From assembly GCA_020721165.1 (NCBI GenBank), contig DYNG01000039.1, positions 1 to 6,938 on the forward strand: a stretch of 6,938 nt of DNA, written 5' to 3'. Origin of the DNA: Desulfocapsa sulfexigens. Its GTDB lineage: Bacteria > Desulfobacterota > Desulfobulbia > Desulfobulbales > Desulfocapsaceae. Position 1 is the first letter of the stretch. Each line of letters starts with the position of its first letter. Under the pieces are notes generated by a model that was given only the letters and a program-made list of their open reading frames with translations, was not told the origin of the DNA and made no database searches. The position numbers and the translations under genes are program-made. Positions 1 through 5,595 of the stretch are shown in pieces.

Positions 1-485
1 CCCGCCTCAGGCGCAACCATAGCCTCTTGGGACACAGTCGTGCTCGTGGGCCCATCATCACCTGCCCCCGGAACCGAGGACTCTGTAGAAAGCCCTCCCT
101 GGTTGTCACTGCTCGCCACAGCGGGCAATTTTTTTCGGGGAGGCCGCCCTGGTCGTTTTTTGGGAACAGAGGCAACCGGATCAGTCCCGGCATCAGCGGC
201 GGAAACGGAACTGATCTCCGCTCCTTCTGCTTCCGCAGCAGGCAGAACCTCAATTTTCTTGCGGGGCCGCCCCATCCGTCGTGGCGGCTTGGCCGGTAAT
301 GCAGGCGCTTCCGGGCCGGTGGCCCCCTCCGGGCCGATCTGCTCCCCCTGGTTTTCCGCCACGCCATTGCTCACCGCTCGTTTCCGACGCTGAGGCTGGC
401 GGGGGGCCTTTGGTTTTTTTTCTTCCTGTTCCGCCTTCGTCTCTATGACCGGTCGTTCTTCAGACCCGGTTTTCTTTTCTGTCAT
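1..485 (-). CDS. AT-hook-containing protein of unknown function, N-terminal part (runs off the left edge)
   Basis: The frame is open for 161 codons from an ATG at 485 to the window edge without a stop. The start is supported by an AGAGGA Shine-Dalgarno sequence 7 nt upstream. The visible part is hydrophilic and low in complexity, rich in Ala, Pro, Glu, Lys and Arg, with no signal peptide, membrane segment or recognisable fold, so it is probably disordered. It has a basic patch QRRKR (about residues 32-36) and two AT-hook-like motifs, RRMGRPRKK (69-77) and KKRPGRPPRKK (109-119). The GRP core flanked by basic residues is the minor-groove AT-hook signature known from HMGA proteins and a few bacterial regulators such as Myxococcus CarD. 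Nucleic-acid binding is therefore inferred. The remainder lies outside the window and could carry a conserved domain (for example Rho, an RNase or a regulator), so the family is left open. An A8 run at codons 22-24 could be slippage-prone. Confidence 0.7.
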   Translation of the reverse strand, partial: MTEKKTGSEERPVIETKAEQEEKKPKAPRQPQRRKRAVSNGVAENQGEQIGPEGATGPEAPALPAKPPRRMGRPRKKIEVLPAAEAEGAEISSVSAADAGTDPVASVPKKRPGRPPRKKLPAVASSDNQGGLSTESSVPGAGDDGPTSTTVSQEAMVAPEA

Positions 486-492
486 CCATTTT

Positions 493-498
493 TCCTCT
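493..498 (-). promoter_or_regulatory. Ribosome binding site of the AT-hook gene
   Basis: The minus strand reads AGAGGA, 7 nt before the ATG at 485. This decides between two overlapping ATGs (489 and 485). The one at 489 closes after nine codons at 460, while the one at 485 opens the long frame. The site lies only 4 nt downstream of a perfect inverted repeat (503-536). Confidence 0.6.
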
Positions 499-502
499 GA
501 CT

Positions 503-536
503 CGGGAATATCTTGTTAATCTTAATAATATTCCCG
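503..536 (-). repeat. Perfect 9-bp inverted repeat just upstream of the AT-hook gene ribosome binding site
   Basis: Arms CGGGAATAT (503-511) and ATATTCCCG (528-536) are perfectly complementary and flank a 16-nt AT-rich spacer containing a TTAAT direct repeat. In the minus-strand transcript this would be a stem-loop ending 4 nt before the Shine-Dalgarno sequence. It could act as a translational control hairpin or, as DNA, as an operator. The spacer and outer arm also contain TATTAT (minus strand, 530-525), a possible -10 box without a convincing -35, so an operator overlapping a promoter is possible. The repeat is seen directly; its role is inferred. Confidence 0.6.
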
Positions 537-546
537 GATCAACCAC

Positions 547-582
547 GAAGTTCAGGCCTCTCAGCCGAGCCGACTGAACTTC
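547..582 (-). repeat. Perfect 9-bp inverted repeat in the leader of the AT-hook gene
   Basis: Arms GAAGTTCAG (547-555) and CTGAACTTC (574-582) are perfectly complementary around an 18-nt GC-rich spacer. The spacer itself can form a short inner CTC/GAG stem. Neither strand has a T-run immediately 3' of the repeat (the T-rich stretch on the minus strand precedes it), so it is not an intrinsic terminator. It may be an RNA structural element or a binding site for a dimeric regulator. Confidence 0.55.
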
Positions 583-621
583 AAAAATAATGAGAAGCCA
601 CTTCAACAGCAGCTGGCTCCT
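583..621 (-). terminator. Putative rho-independent terminator or attenuator
   Basis: On the minus strand, AGGAGCCA (621-614) pairs with TGGCTTCT (600-593), giving 8 bp including one G-U pair and a 13-nt loop. It is followed at once by CATTATTTTT (592-583). This resembles an intrinsic terminator of moderate strength. It lies 94 nt after the radical SAM stop codon and 98 nt before the AT-hook gene, so it may end the former transcript, attenuate the latter, or both. The 5' arm can alternatively pair with the upstream segment GGCTCCT (636-630), which would break the terminator stem. Confidence 0.45.
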
Positions 622-626
622 TTCAT

Positions 627-657
627 GGCAGGAGCCCTGTAATCCAGCGCTCCTGCC
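627..657 (-). other. Strong stem-loop, candidate anti-antiterminator of the leader
   Basis: GGCAGGAGC (657-649, minus strand) and GCTCCTGCC (635-627) form a perfect 9-bp stem. After one mismatch, a 3-bp CTG/CAG stem closes a 5-nt loop. There is no U-run 3' of it on the minus strand. The 3' arm is also complementary to AGGAGCC at 621-615, so this hairpin and the antiterminator-like pairing are mutually exclusive. On the plus strand the stem is followed by a T-rich stretch (TTCACTTTT), but no plus-strand gene ends here. Confidence 0.5.
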
Positions 658-714
658 TTCACTTTTCCCGTTCGCATCCACACACCCCGTTCGCAACGCA
701 ACGATTATCACCCG

Positions 715-1698
715 TTACTTCTGCTCCAGGGCGGGTCGTACAAACTGATAAAATTCTTTGCCATTATGCACGGTTTTTTCGACTCGCCCGTCCGCCATCA
801 ACGACTGCAGACAGGCCAGGGTCAACTGGCTGTCATTGATAAAGAGGGCCTTGTCAATCTCCATCAACGGGCAGGGCCGTCGTTGCAGCAGGGCGGCTAT
901 TTCTCTGCTCAGGAGGGCTGACTGCTTCTGGACGCGAGCGGCCTCTTTTTGAGCCATTGCCTGAAAATCCACCAGGATATCCACCTGGCCGTTATAGCCC
1001 TCGGCCATCATTGCCGCCGCCTGTCGCATCTTTTCCGGGCTTACCGGCCGCGCCCTCTCATCCATGGGTGGTCTGGCCACGGTATTAAGCTGCACCCGAG
1101 TCGGATCAATCCGGCGCACCGCCTCTTGCAGGGCCTGGAGATCTTCGAGGCTGTCATTCATATCCCGCACCAGAAGAATCTCCAGCCAGACCTCGCCCTT
1201 GAATTCCCGCGTGAACAGGGCAAGACCAGCTATTATCTTCTCCAGATCAAGCTCTTTGGCGGGTTGATTCACCCGCTCAAAACTCTCCTGCCTGGCCGCG
1301 TCAAGGGAGGGAATCACAATGTCAGCGCCCGCCACCGCCGCCCGCACTTCAGGGTCGGCAAAGAGGGTGCCATTGGTCAGAAGGGCCACAGGCTTGTCGG
1401 TTCTGGCCTTCAAGTAGGCAATTATTTCGCCAAGCCCACTGTGCAGGGTGGGCTCGCCCATGGCCGTCAAGGTAAAAACATCAATGGGGCGGCTGCCCAC
1501 CCCCTGGGCCAGAACCTGATCAATTTCCCGCAAGATATCGGCCGTGGGAACAAATTCCTGGCGCTCACAGGTCAGATCGGTCGTCGGGCCAACTTCACAA
1601 TAGACACAATTGAGGGAACAGATTTTAGGCGGAAGCAGATCAATTCCCAGGGAGTAACCAAGCCGTCGTGAATAGACCGGGCCAAAAAGATATTTCAT
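715..1698 (-). CDS. Radical SAM protein, COG0731-like Fe-S oxidoreductase
   Basis: This is a cytoplasmic enzyme of the radical S-adenosylmethionine superfamily; the substrate is unknown. The ATG at 1698 gives 327 residues. The N-terminus has the family block FGPVYSRRLGYSLGIDLLP (5-23), then the [4Fe-4S] ligand motif CSLNCVYC (Cys27, Cys31, Cys34, CX3CX2C). GEPTLH (81-86) corresponds to the SAM-binding GE motif, and TNGTL (108-112) is another barrel-strand motif. The last 70 or so residues look like a small winged-helix-type domain. This architecture matches stand-alone proteins annotated as 'wyosine base formation-like' (COG0731), whose bacterial role is undefined. A GTG at 1743 would add 15 residues. 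It has GAGGG only 3 nt upstream, whereas family members usually begin near MKY-FGPV, so the ATG was preferred. It has its own promoter (1775-1802) and may be co-transcribed with the AT-hook gene. Confidence 0.88.
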   Translation of the reverse strand: MKYLFGPVYSRRLGYSLGIDLLPPKICSLNCVYCEVGPTTDLTCERQEFVPTADILREIDQVLAQGVGSRPIDVFTLTAMGEPTLHSGLGEIIAYLKARTDKPVALLTNGTLFADPEVRAAVAGADIVIPSLDAARQESFERVNQPAKELDLEKIIAGLALFTREFKGEVWLEILLVRDMNDSLEDLQALQEAVRRIDPTRVQLNTVARPPMDERARPVSPEKMRQAAAMMAEGYNGQVDILVDFQAMAQKEAARVQKQSALLSREIAALLQRRPCPLMEIDKALFINDSQLTLACLQSLMADGRVEKTVHNGKEFYQFVRPALEQK

Positions 1699-1774
1699 TT
1701 TTTCCGAATCCCTTAAGGCGTTCTGAAGAAGTTCAGGGGCCACGCACCCTCACGATCACAACCATCTTTTTTGT

Positions 1775-1802
1775 ATAATAAACCATAACCCCTCATTATC
1801 AA
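1775..1802 (-). promoter_or_regulatory. Sigma-70-type promoter of the radical SAM gene
   Basis: On the minus strand, TTGATA (1802-1797) is followed after 16 nt by TATTAT (1780-1775). Each hexamer matches the consensus at 5 of 6 positions. Transcription would begin near 1768, giving a leader of about 70 nt to the preferred ATG at 1698 or about 25 nt to the GTG at 1743. Confidence 0.6.
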
Positions 1803-1942
1803 GGGAAATCGTCATCGGCGTCCTTGGCCAGACAGGAGCAATAAAGGTCCCGACTCGCCCACTCACCGCCGGAACGGAGCCTGCTGGCAGGGGCCATAAT
1901 TCCATAAAAATGACAGGAAAGATACTTTCTATGGAGAATCAC

Positions 1943-1971
1943 TTGAAACATTTAATCTGATTAAGTAAAAT
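1943..1971 (+). promoter_or_regulatory. lptD: Sigma-70-type promoter of the lptD operon
   Basis: TTGAAA (1943-1948), a 17-nt spacer and TAAAAT (1966-1971) each match the consensus at 5 of 6 positions with ideal spacing, in an AT-rich setting. Transcription would start near 1978, about 210 nt before the lptD GTG at 2192. No clear sigma-E-type promoter of the enterobacterial lptD kind was recognised. Confidence 0.6.
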
Positions 1972-2176
1972 CAAATTATTTCGTATATTTTTTACTACCC
2001 AGAGGCTCTGGTTTATCGGGAGTTTGTGGGCCATGCGAGACCTGCAGATAAAATTAATGCGGATATCCATATAATATCAAAGAATAAAATTCTGAGCAGG
2101 CCACAGAGCGGTGACGAAAAATTTTCCGAACGAAGCCCTGGTCTCAAAAAAGTTCATCCTGCTCTTTATTTTTCGT

Positions 2177-2183
2177 AAAGGAG
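2177..2183 (+). promoter_or_regulatory. lptD: Ribosome binding site that sets the lptD start
   Basis: AAAGGAG lies 8 nt before the GTG at 2192. It is much stronger than anything before the in-frame GTG at 2111, and the shorter product begins with a normal signal peptide. The 27-codon upstream extension is therefore probably untranslated leader. Confidence 0.65.
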
Positions 2184-2191
2184 TGCCCCCT

Positions 2192-4582
2192 GTGACCAAG
2201 ACCTATTCTGCCCGTGCCAGCCGTCTTTTCTGCCTGAGCTCCTTGATTGCCTTGTCACTGCCCGTCAGTATTGCCCTCGCCGAAACCGTCAATACCGAAG
2301 AGTGGCAGATTGCCGCTGACAAAATTACCCGTTACGATGATCCCAAATCCATCATCGCCGAAGGCAATGTTGTGCTTATCAAGCGAGAACAGCTTCCTCC
2401 TGAGCCACCGGCAGGGCAGGTAAAAAAACAGCAATGGGCGGAACTTCTTGAAGAATCTGGGACCGAGCCTGAAGTCGTCACCGGTGAACAGCTCGCCAAA
2501 AACAACACCCCCCGCTTTGACGATAAGGTCACCATCAAGGCCGACTGGATTGCTTATGACACGGAGCATGGTTCCATCAAGGCTCGTGGTCATATCTCCA
2601 TCAAAGGGGCAAATGATGAAATCAAGGCCGAAACCGGCTCTATGGATCTCAACAAGGAAACCGCCTCGTTTGCCGATGCCACCATTCTGCGCAAAGCCCT
2701 GGATCTGCATGTTGAGGGAACCAAAATCGAGAAGACCGGCTTCAATACCTATCATATAGAGAACGGCTGGGTCATCAGTTGTAAATTGCAGGACAACGAA
2801 ACTCCACCGTGGAGCCTTGCCAGCACCGACACGACCATTACTGAAGGCGGCTATGCTGTGCTGAAAAATGCCACCTTCCGGATCAAGGATGTCCCCGTTC
2901 TCTATTCACCCTGGCTGATTTTACCGGCTAAAAACACCCGACAGACCGGACTGTTATTCCCTGAAGTGTCCATCTCCGACAACAATGGTTTTGGCGCCAA
3001 CCTGCCCCTGTTTGTCAACCTGTCGGATTCGACAGATGTCACTCTTTTTCCCGAATATTTCGTCAATCGGGGCGTTATGCCGGGGATGGAGTTTCGCTTC
3101 GTCTTGGGAGAGTCGCAAAAAGGCACACTCATGGCCAGTTATCTCGATGACAAGCTCTCTGACCCATCTGAAACCGACTACTACCATGACACCGGATATA
3201 CTCATACCAATGCGGAACGATACTGGTTGCGGGGCAAAATTGACCACGATCTGGAGAATGACTGGTATACTCGAATTGATCTCGATATTGTCTCCGACCG
3301 TGATTATCTGACCGAATTTAATACCGGTATCACCGGTTATACCCAGACCAGGAACCGGTTTCTCTCGGTCTACGGCCGGGACTTTCAGAGCCAAACCGAC
3401 GATCAGCGCTTCAATACGGTTAAAGTCCTCAAGGCCTGGGACTCCATGTCACTCACGACCAACCTGCTGGCCGTCAATGATGTCCGCTGGTTCAAGACCA
3501 GCCCCACCCCGCTCTGGAAAATGCCAGGCCTGGATTTTACCGGATCGGTGCCCATCGCCGAGTCGTCTTTTGCCCTGGACTGGGATGCCAATTATGTAAA
3601 TTACTGGCGGGATGACGGGGTAGGCGGTCAACGCCTTGACCTGTTTCCACGAGTGAGCGTGCCCGTCCCCTTGAGCCCCTATCTTGAATCACGGGCTGAG
3701 GCTGGTGTGCGCAATACCTCCTATATGGTGCAGACCTATGGCGACGGGATCTGGAACAATGATGACAACCAGAATCGAACCCTGTTGAATCTGCATGGAG
3801 AGGTGGGAACCACTCTGTTGCGCAATTTTGATTTTAACAGCAGCGGGATCAGCAGTTGGGATCATCGTCTGCGCCCGTACCTCCAATACGACTATCTCCC
3901 GGAAACGGATCAAGAAGATCTTCCCCTCTTTGATGCCGTTGATCGTATTCCTGAAAGTAATGCTATAACTTACGGCATTGACAATTTCTTTGAAGTCTTC
4001 AGTGCTACCCATAAAGGGTCCGGTCGGGATTTTGGTTATTTCAAGATCTGGGAAAGTTATGATCTTCGTAATGAATATACAGATCAGCCCTTAACTCCGG
4101 TCAGCTTGAAGCTGGGTTGGACACCAGCGGACTACTTCTCCCTTTCTTACGAAACTGATGTTGGCATCTATGGAGAAGGTGTGACATTTTACGACCTGTC
4201 CAGCAATTTTCGCACTAGTCGCGGCGACTCACTGGCCATTGATTATCTCTATAGCGACATTTCAAAGATCGAAGGCTCTCCCTATAACAGTCGGGACAAT
4301 TTCGGCGCTTACAGCTTTTTTTATCCGAGTTATCTCGGACTGGGTGAAAGCCATCAGATTAATGTCGCCGCCCAGGCCAAAATTATTGATTCAGTCGCCG
4401 CGTCGTATCGGATTGAGCACTCACTCTCCCAGTCTGAGACCATTGAGCAAAATATTTCCCTGATCTATAATCCTGCCTGCTGGGCGGTTGAATTGCGCTC
4501 CAATTATACTCCAGGCGACCATACCATTATGCTGCTGTTTAGTCTTGCCAATCTGGGGAACTCCCTGGGTGTTGATCTCTGA
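2192..4582 (+). CDS. lptD: LPS-assembly outer membrane protein LptD (OstA/Imp)
   Basis: LptD is the outer-membrane beta-barrel that, with the lipoprotein LptE, inserts LPS into the outer leaflet at the end of the Lpt bridge. The GTG start gives 796 residues, close to E. coli LptD (about 784). A signal peptide (1-30) ends in IALA before Glu31. The periplasmic OstA/LptA-like beta-taco domain follows, from IAADKITRYDD to about residue 195, interrupted at about 67-110 by a Pro/Glu/Lys-rich insertion. The barrel domain starts near VPVLYSPWLILPAKNTRQTG and includes the typical block ending in VNRGVMPGMEFRF, then many alternating strands to the C-terminus. The mature protein has only two cysteines, Cys197 (taco side) and Cys763 (barrel end, in NPACWAVEL), enough for one N-to-C disulfide instead of the two in E. 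coli. It is first in an operon, 12 nt before the DHH gene. No lptE is visible. Confidence 0.93.
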   Translation: MTKTYSARASRLFCLSSLIALSLPVSIALAETVNTEEWQIAADKITRYDDPKSIIAEGNVVLIKREQLPPEPPAGQVKKQQWAELLEESGTEPEVVTGEQLAKNNTPRFDDKVTIKADWIAYDTEHGSIKARGHISIKGANDEIKAETGSMDLNKETASFADATILRKALDLHVEGTKIEKTGFNTYHIENGWVISCKLQDNETPPWSLASTDTTITEGGYAVLKNATFRIKDVPVLYSPWLILPAKNTRQTGLLFPEVSISDNNGFGANLPLFVNLSDSTDVTLFPEYFVNRGVMPGMEFRFVLGESQKGTLMASYLDDKLSDPSETDYYHDTGYTHTNAERYWLRGKIDHDLENDWYTRIDLDIVSDRDYLTEFNTGITGYTQTRNRFLSVYGRDFQSQTDDQRFNTVKVLKAWDSMSLTTNLLAVNDVRWFKTSPTPLWKMPGLDFTGSVPIAESSFALDWDANYVNYWRDDGVGGQRLDLFPRVSVPVPLSPYLESRAEAGVRNTSYMVQTYGDGIWNNDDNQNRTLLNLHGEVGTTLLRNFDFNSSGISSWDHRLRPYLQYDYLPETDQEDLPLFDAVDRIPESNAITYGIDNFFEVFSATHKGSGRDFGYFKIWESYDLRNEYTDQPLTPVSLKLGWTPADYFSLSYETDVGIYGEGVTFYDLSSNFRTSRGDSLAIDYLYSDISKIEGSPYNSRDNFGAYSFFYPSYLGLGESHQINVAAQAKIIDSVAASYRIEHSLSQSETIEQNISLIYNPACWAVELRSNYTPGDHTIMLLFSLANLGNSLGVDL

Positions 4583-4583
4583 T

Positions 4584-4588
4584 GGGAG
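4584..4588 (+). promoter_or_regulatory. Ribosome binding site of the DHH phosphoesterase gene
   Basis: GGGAG begins just after the lptD stop codon. Its spacing is 6 nt to the TTG at 4595, 9 nt to the TTG at 4598 and 12 nt to the GTG at 4601. This favours one of the TTG codons and suggests translation coupled to lptD. Confidence 0.5.
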
Positions 4589-4594
4589 AGCCGG

Positions 4595-5572
4595 TTGTTG
4601 GTGACACACTATGACATCTTTAATGGCGATGCCGACGGGATCTGCGCTTTACACCAGCTCCGCCGGCAGTCGCCTGTTCCTGATGCCATCCTGATTACCG
4701 GCGTCAAGCGGGATATTGCCCTGCTGGCTTCATTGCAGGAGGTGACAAACAGTTCTTTGACGGTTCTTGATCTTTCCTTCGAGAACAATCGCCCCTTTGT
4801 GGAGACGATACTCGATCATCGCGGGAATCGGGTACTCTATCTTGACCATCATTTCTCCGGCCCCATTCCTCAATGGCCGGAACTGACAACCCATATCAAT
4901 CCGGCCGCTGATATCTGCACCTCACTCATTGTCAATTCCCTGCTCCAGGGTCGTTTCTGGCAATGGGCCGTGGTTGGGGCCTTTGGCGACAATCTTCATG
5001 ATGCCGCGCGCCAACTTGCAGGCCCGATGGCTCTCAGCGAACCGCGCATCGAGCAGTTGCTGGAGCTGGGTGAGCTGATGAATTATAACGGTTACGGAGA
5101 ATCTCTGGCCGACCTTCTCATTCATCCGGCGGATCTCTATCGGGCGATAATTCCCTTTGCCGATCCCTTTGATTTTATTGCCACTGCCCCCGAACTCACT
5201 ATTTTGCGCCAGGGCTTTCACCAGGATATGGAAATGGCCTTGCAACAACCGGTTATCAATCCGGGCAACAGAAACCGGATCTTCCATTTTCCCGATGCCC
5301 CTTGGGCCCGACGGATCTCCGGGGTTTTCGCCAACCAGAAGGCCCGGGAAAAAAAGGAGGCGGCCCACGCGCTGATTACCACCAATGCTGATGCCACCCT
5401 GCGCATCAGCGTCAGGGCTCCATTGACGGATCGTAAAAATGCGGATACTCTGTGTCGAGCCTTCCCCAGTGGAGGCGGAAGAGCGGCGGCAGCGGGCATT
5501 AACCGGTTGCCAGCCCCCATGCTGGATGATTTTATTGCCGCCTTTCAGGCATCGTTTGCCGATCACTCCTGA
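4595..5572 (+). CDS. DHH/DHHA1-family phosphoesterase
   Basis: This is a probable cytoplasmic manganese-dependent phosphohydrolase of the DHH superfamily (RecJ/NrnA/PPX-like). It has 325 residues and no signal peptide. Metal-binding motifs are visible in order: NGDADG (10-15), LDLS (58-61), the defining DHH at 84-86 in YLDHHFSG, and GAFGDN (128-133). A linker follows, then a C-terminal DHHA1 domain ending in GGGRAAAAGINRLP (from 293). NrnA-like enzymes usually have GGGH at that loop, whereas Arg296 replaces the His here. Likely substrates by family are short oligonucleotides, dinucleotides or other phosphoesters; the sequence does not decide between them. The start is TTG at 4595, with TTG 4598 and GTG 4601 as near alternatives. 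It lies between two exported-protein genes with 12- and 23-nt gaps, so it is co-transcribed with lptD and mltB. Confidence 0.88.
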   Translation: MLVTHYDIFNGDADGICALHQLRRQSPVPDAILITGVKRDIALLASLQEVTNSSLTVLDLSFENNRPFVETILDHRGNRVLYLDHHFSGPIPQWPELTTHINPAADICTSLIVNSLLQGRFWQWAVVGAFGDNLHDAARQLAGPMALSEPRIEQLLELGELMNYNGYGESLADLLIHPADLYRAIIPFADPFDFIATAPELTILRQGFHQDMEMALQQPVINPGNRNRIFHFPDAPWARRISGVFANQKAREKKEAAHALITTNADATLRISVRAPLTDRKNADTLCRAFPSGGGRAAAAGINRLPAPMLDDFIAAFQASFADHS

Positions 5573-5582
5573 AATCGGCCTC

Positions 5583-5587
5583 AAGGA
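5583..5587 (+). promoter_or_regulatory. mltB: Ribosome binding site for the upstream mltB start
   Basis: AAGGA lies 8 nt before the GTG at 5596. A competing site, AAGGGG (5674-5679), lies 6 nt before an in-frame TTG at 5686, so which start is used is not settled by the ribosome binding sites. Confidence 0.45.
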
Positions 5588-5595
5588 TATTCATA

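Larger units (their letters stand above)
1744..2191. other. Divergent intergenic region between the radical SAM gene and lptD
   Basis: No gene is supported here; the only frames are very short (for example 13 codons from 2033 and 16 codons from 1910). The region holds one sigma-70-like promoter on each strand, about 140 nt apart. It also has a perfect TATAAT at 2070-2075 next to a GGATATCC palindrome, though without a matching -35 box. A GC-rich patch around 1873-1893 contains CCTGC/GCAGG in near-immediate inverted order, too tightly spaced to be a convincing hairpin. The lptD transcript would have a leader of about 210 nt. Confidence 0.6.

Noticed and set aside
40..393. 117-codon plus-strand frame at the left edge
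   Set aside because: It is antisense to the AT-hook frame, which has a good ribosome binding site and biased composition. The plus-strand product looks like the complement of a low-complexity Pro/Arg-rich gene.
627..657. The 9-bp GC-rich hairpin as a plus-strand terminator (followed by TTCACTTTT)
   Set aside because: No plus-strand gene ends upstream of it and the T-run is broken; the minus-strand leader interpretation explains it better.
460..711. 83-codon minus-strand frame from a GTG at 711 between the radical SAM and AT-hook genes
   Set aside because: It has no well-placed Shine-Dalgarno sequence (GGAG is 12 nt away), runs through all the inverted repeats and the terminator-like element, overlaps the AT-hook start by 26 nt, and its translation resembles no known protein. 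A role as a translated leader cannot be fully excluded.
949..1671. 240-codon plus-strand frame
   Set aside because: It lies entirely antisense to the radical SAM gene, whose CX3CX2C and GEPT motifs are unambiguous; the opposite frame shows no family features.
2033..2074. 13-codon frame (MRDLQIKLMRISI) in the lptD leader, with GGGAG 10 nt upstream
   Set aside because: It is too short to support without conservation evidence, and the spacing of the ribosome binding site is loose.
2070..2075. Perfect TATAAT upstream of lptD as a second promoter
   Set aside because: The sequence 17 nt upstream (GATAAA) does not resemble a -35 box, and AT-rich DNA gives such hexamers by chance. It was kept only as a remark in the intergenic entry.
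2111..2191. Extended lptD N-terminus from the GTG at 2111
   Set aside because: It has no good Shine-Dalgarno sequence there and would place 27 residues before a complete signal peptide. The AAAGGAG site fits the GTG at 2192.
4922..5584. 220-codon minus-strand frame
   Set aside because: It is antisense to the DHH phosphoesterase, which has all its catalytic motifs; no recognisable protein is encoded on the other strand.
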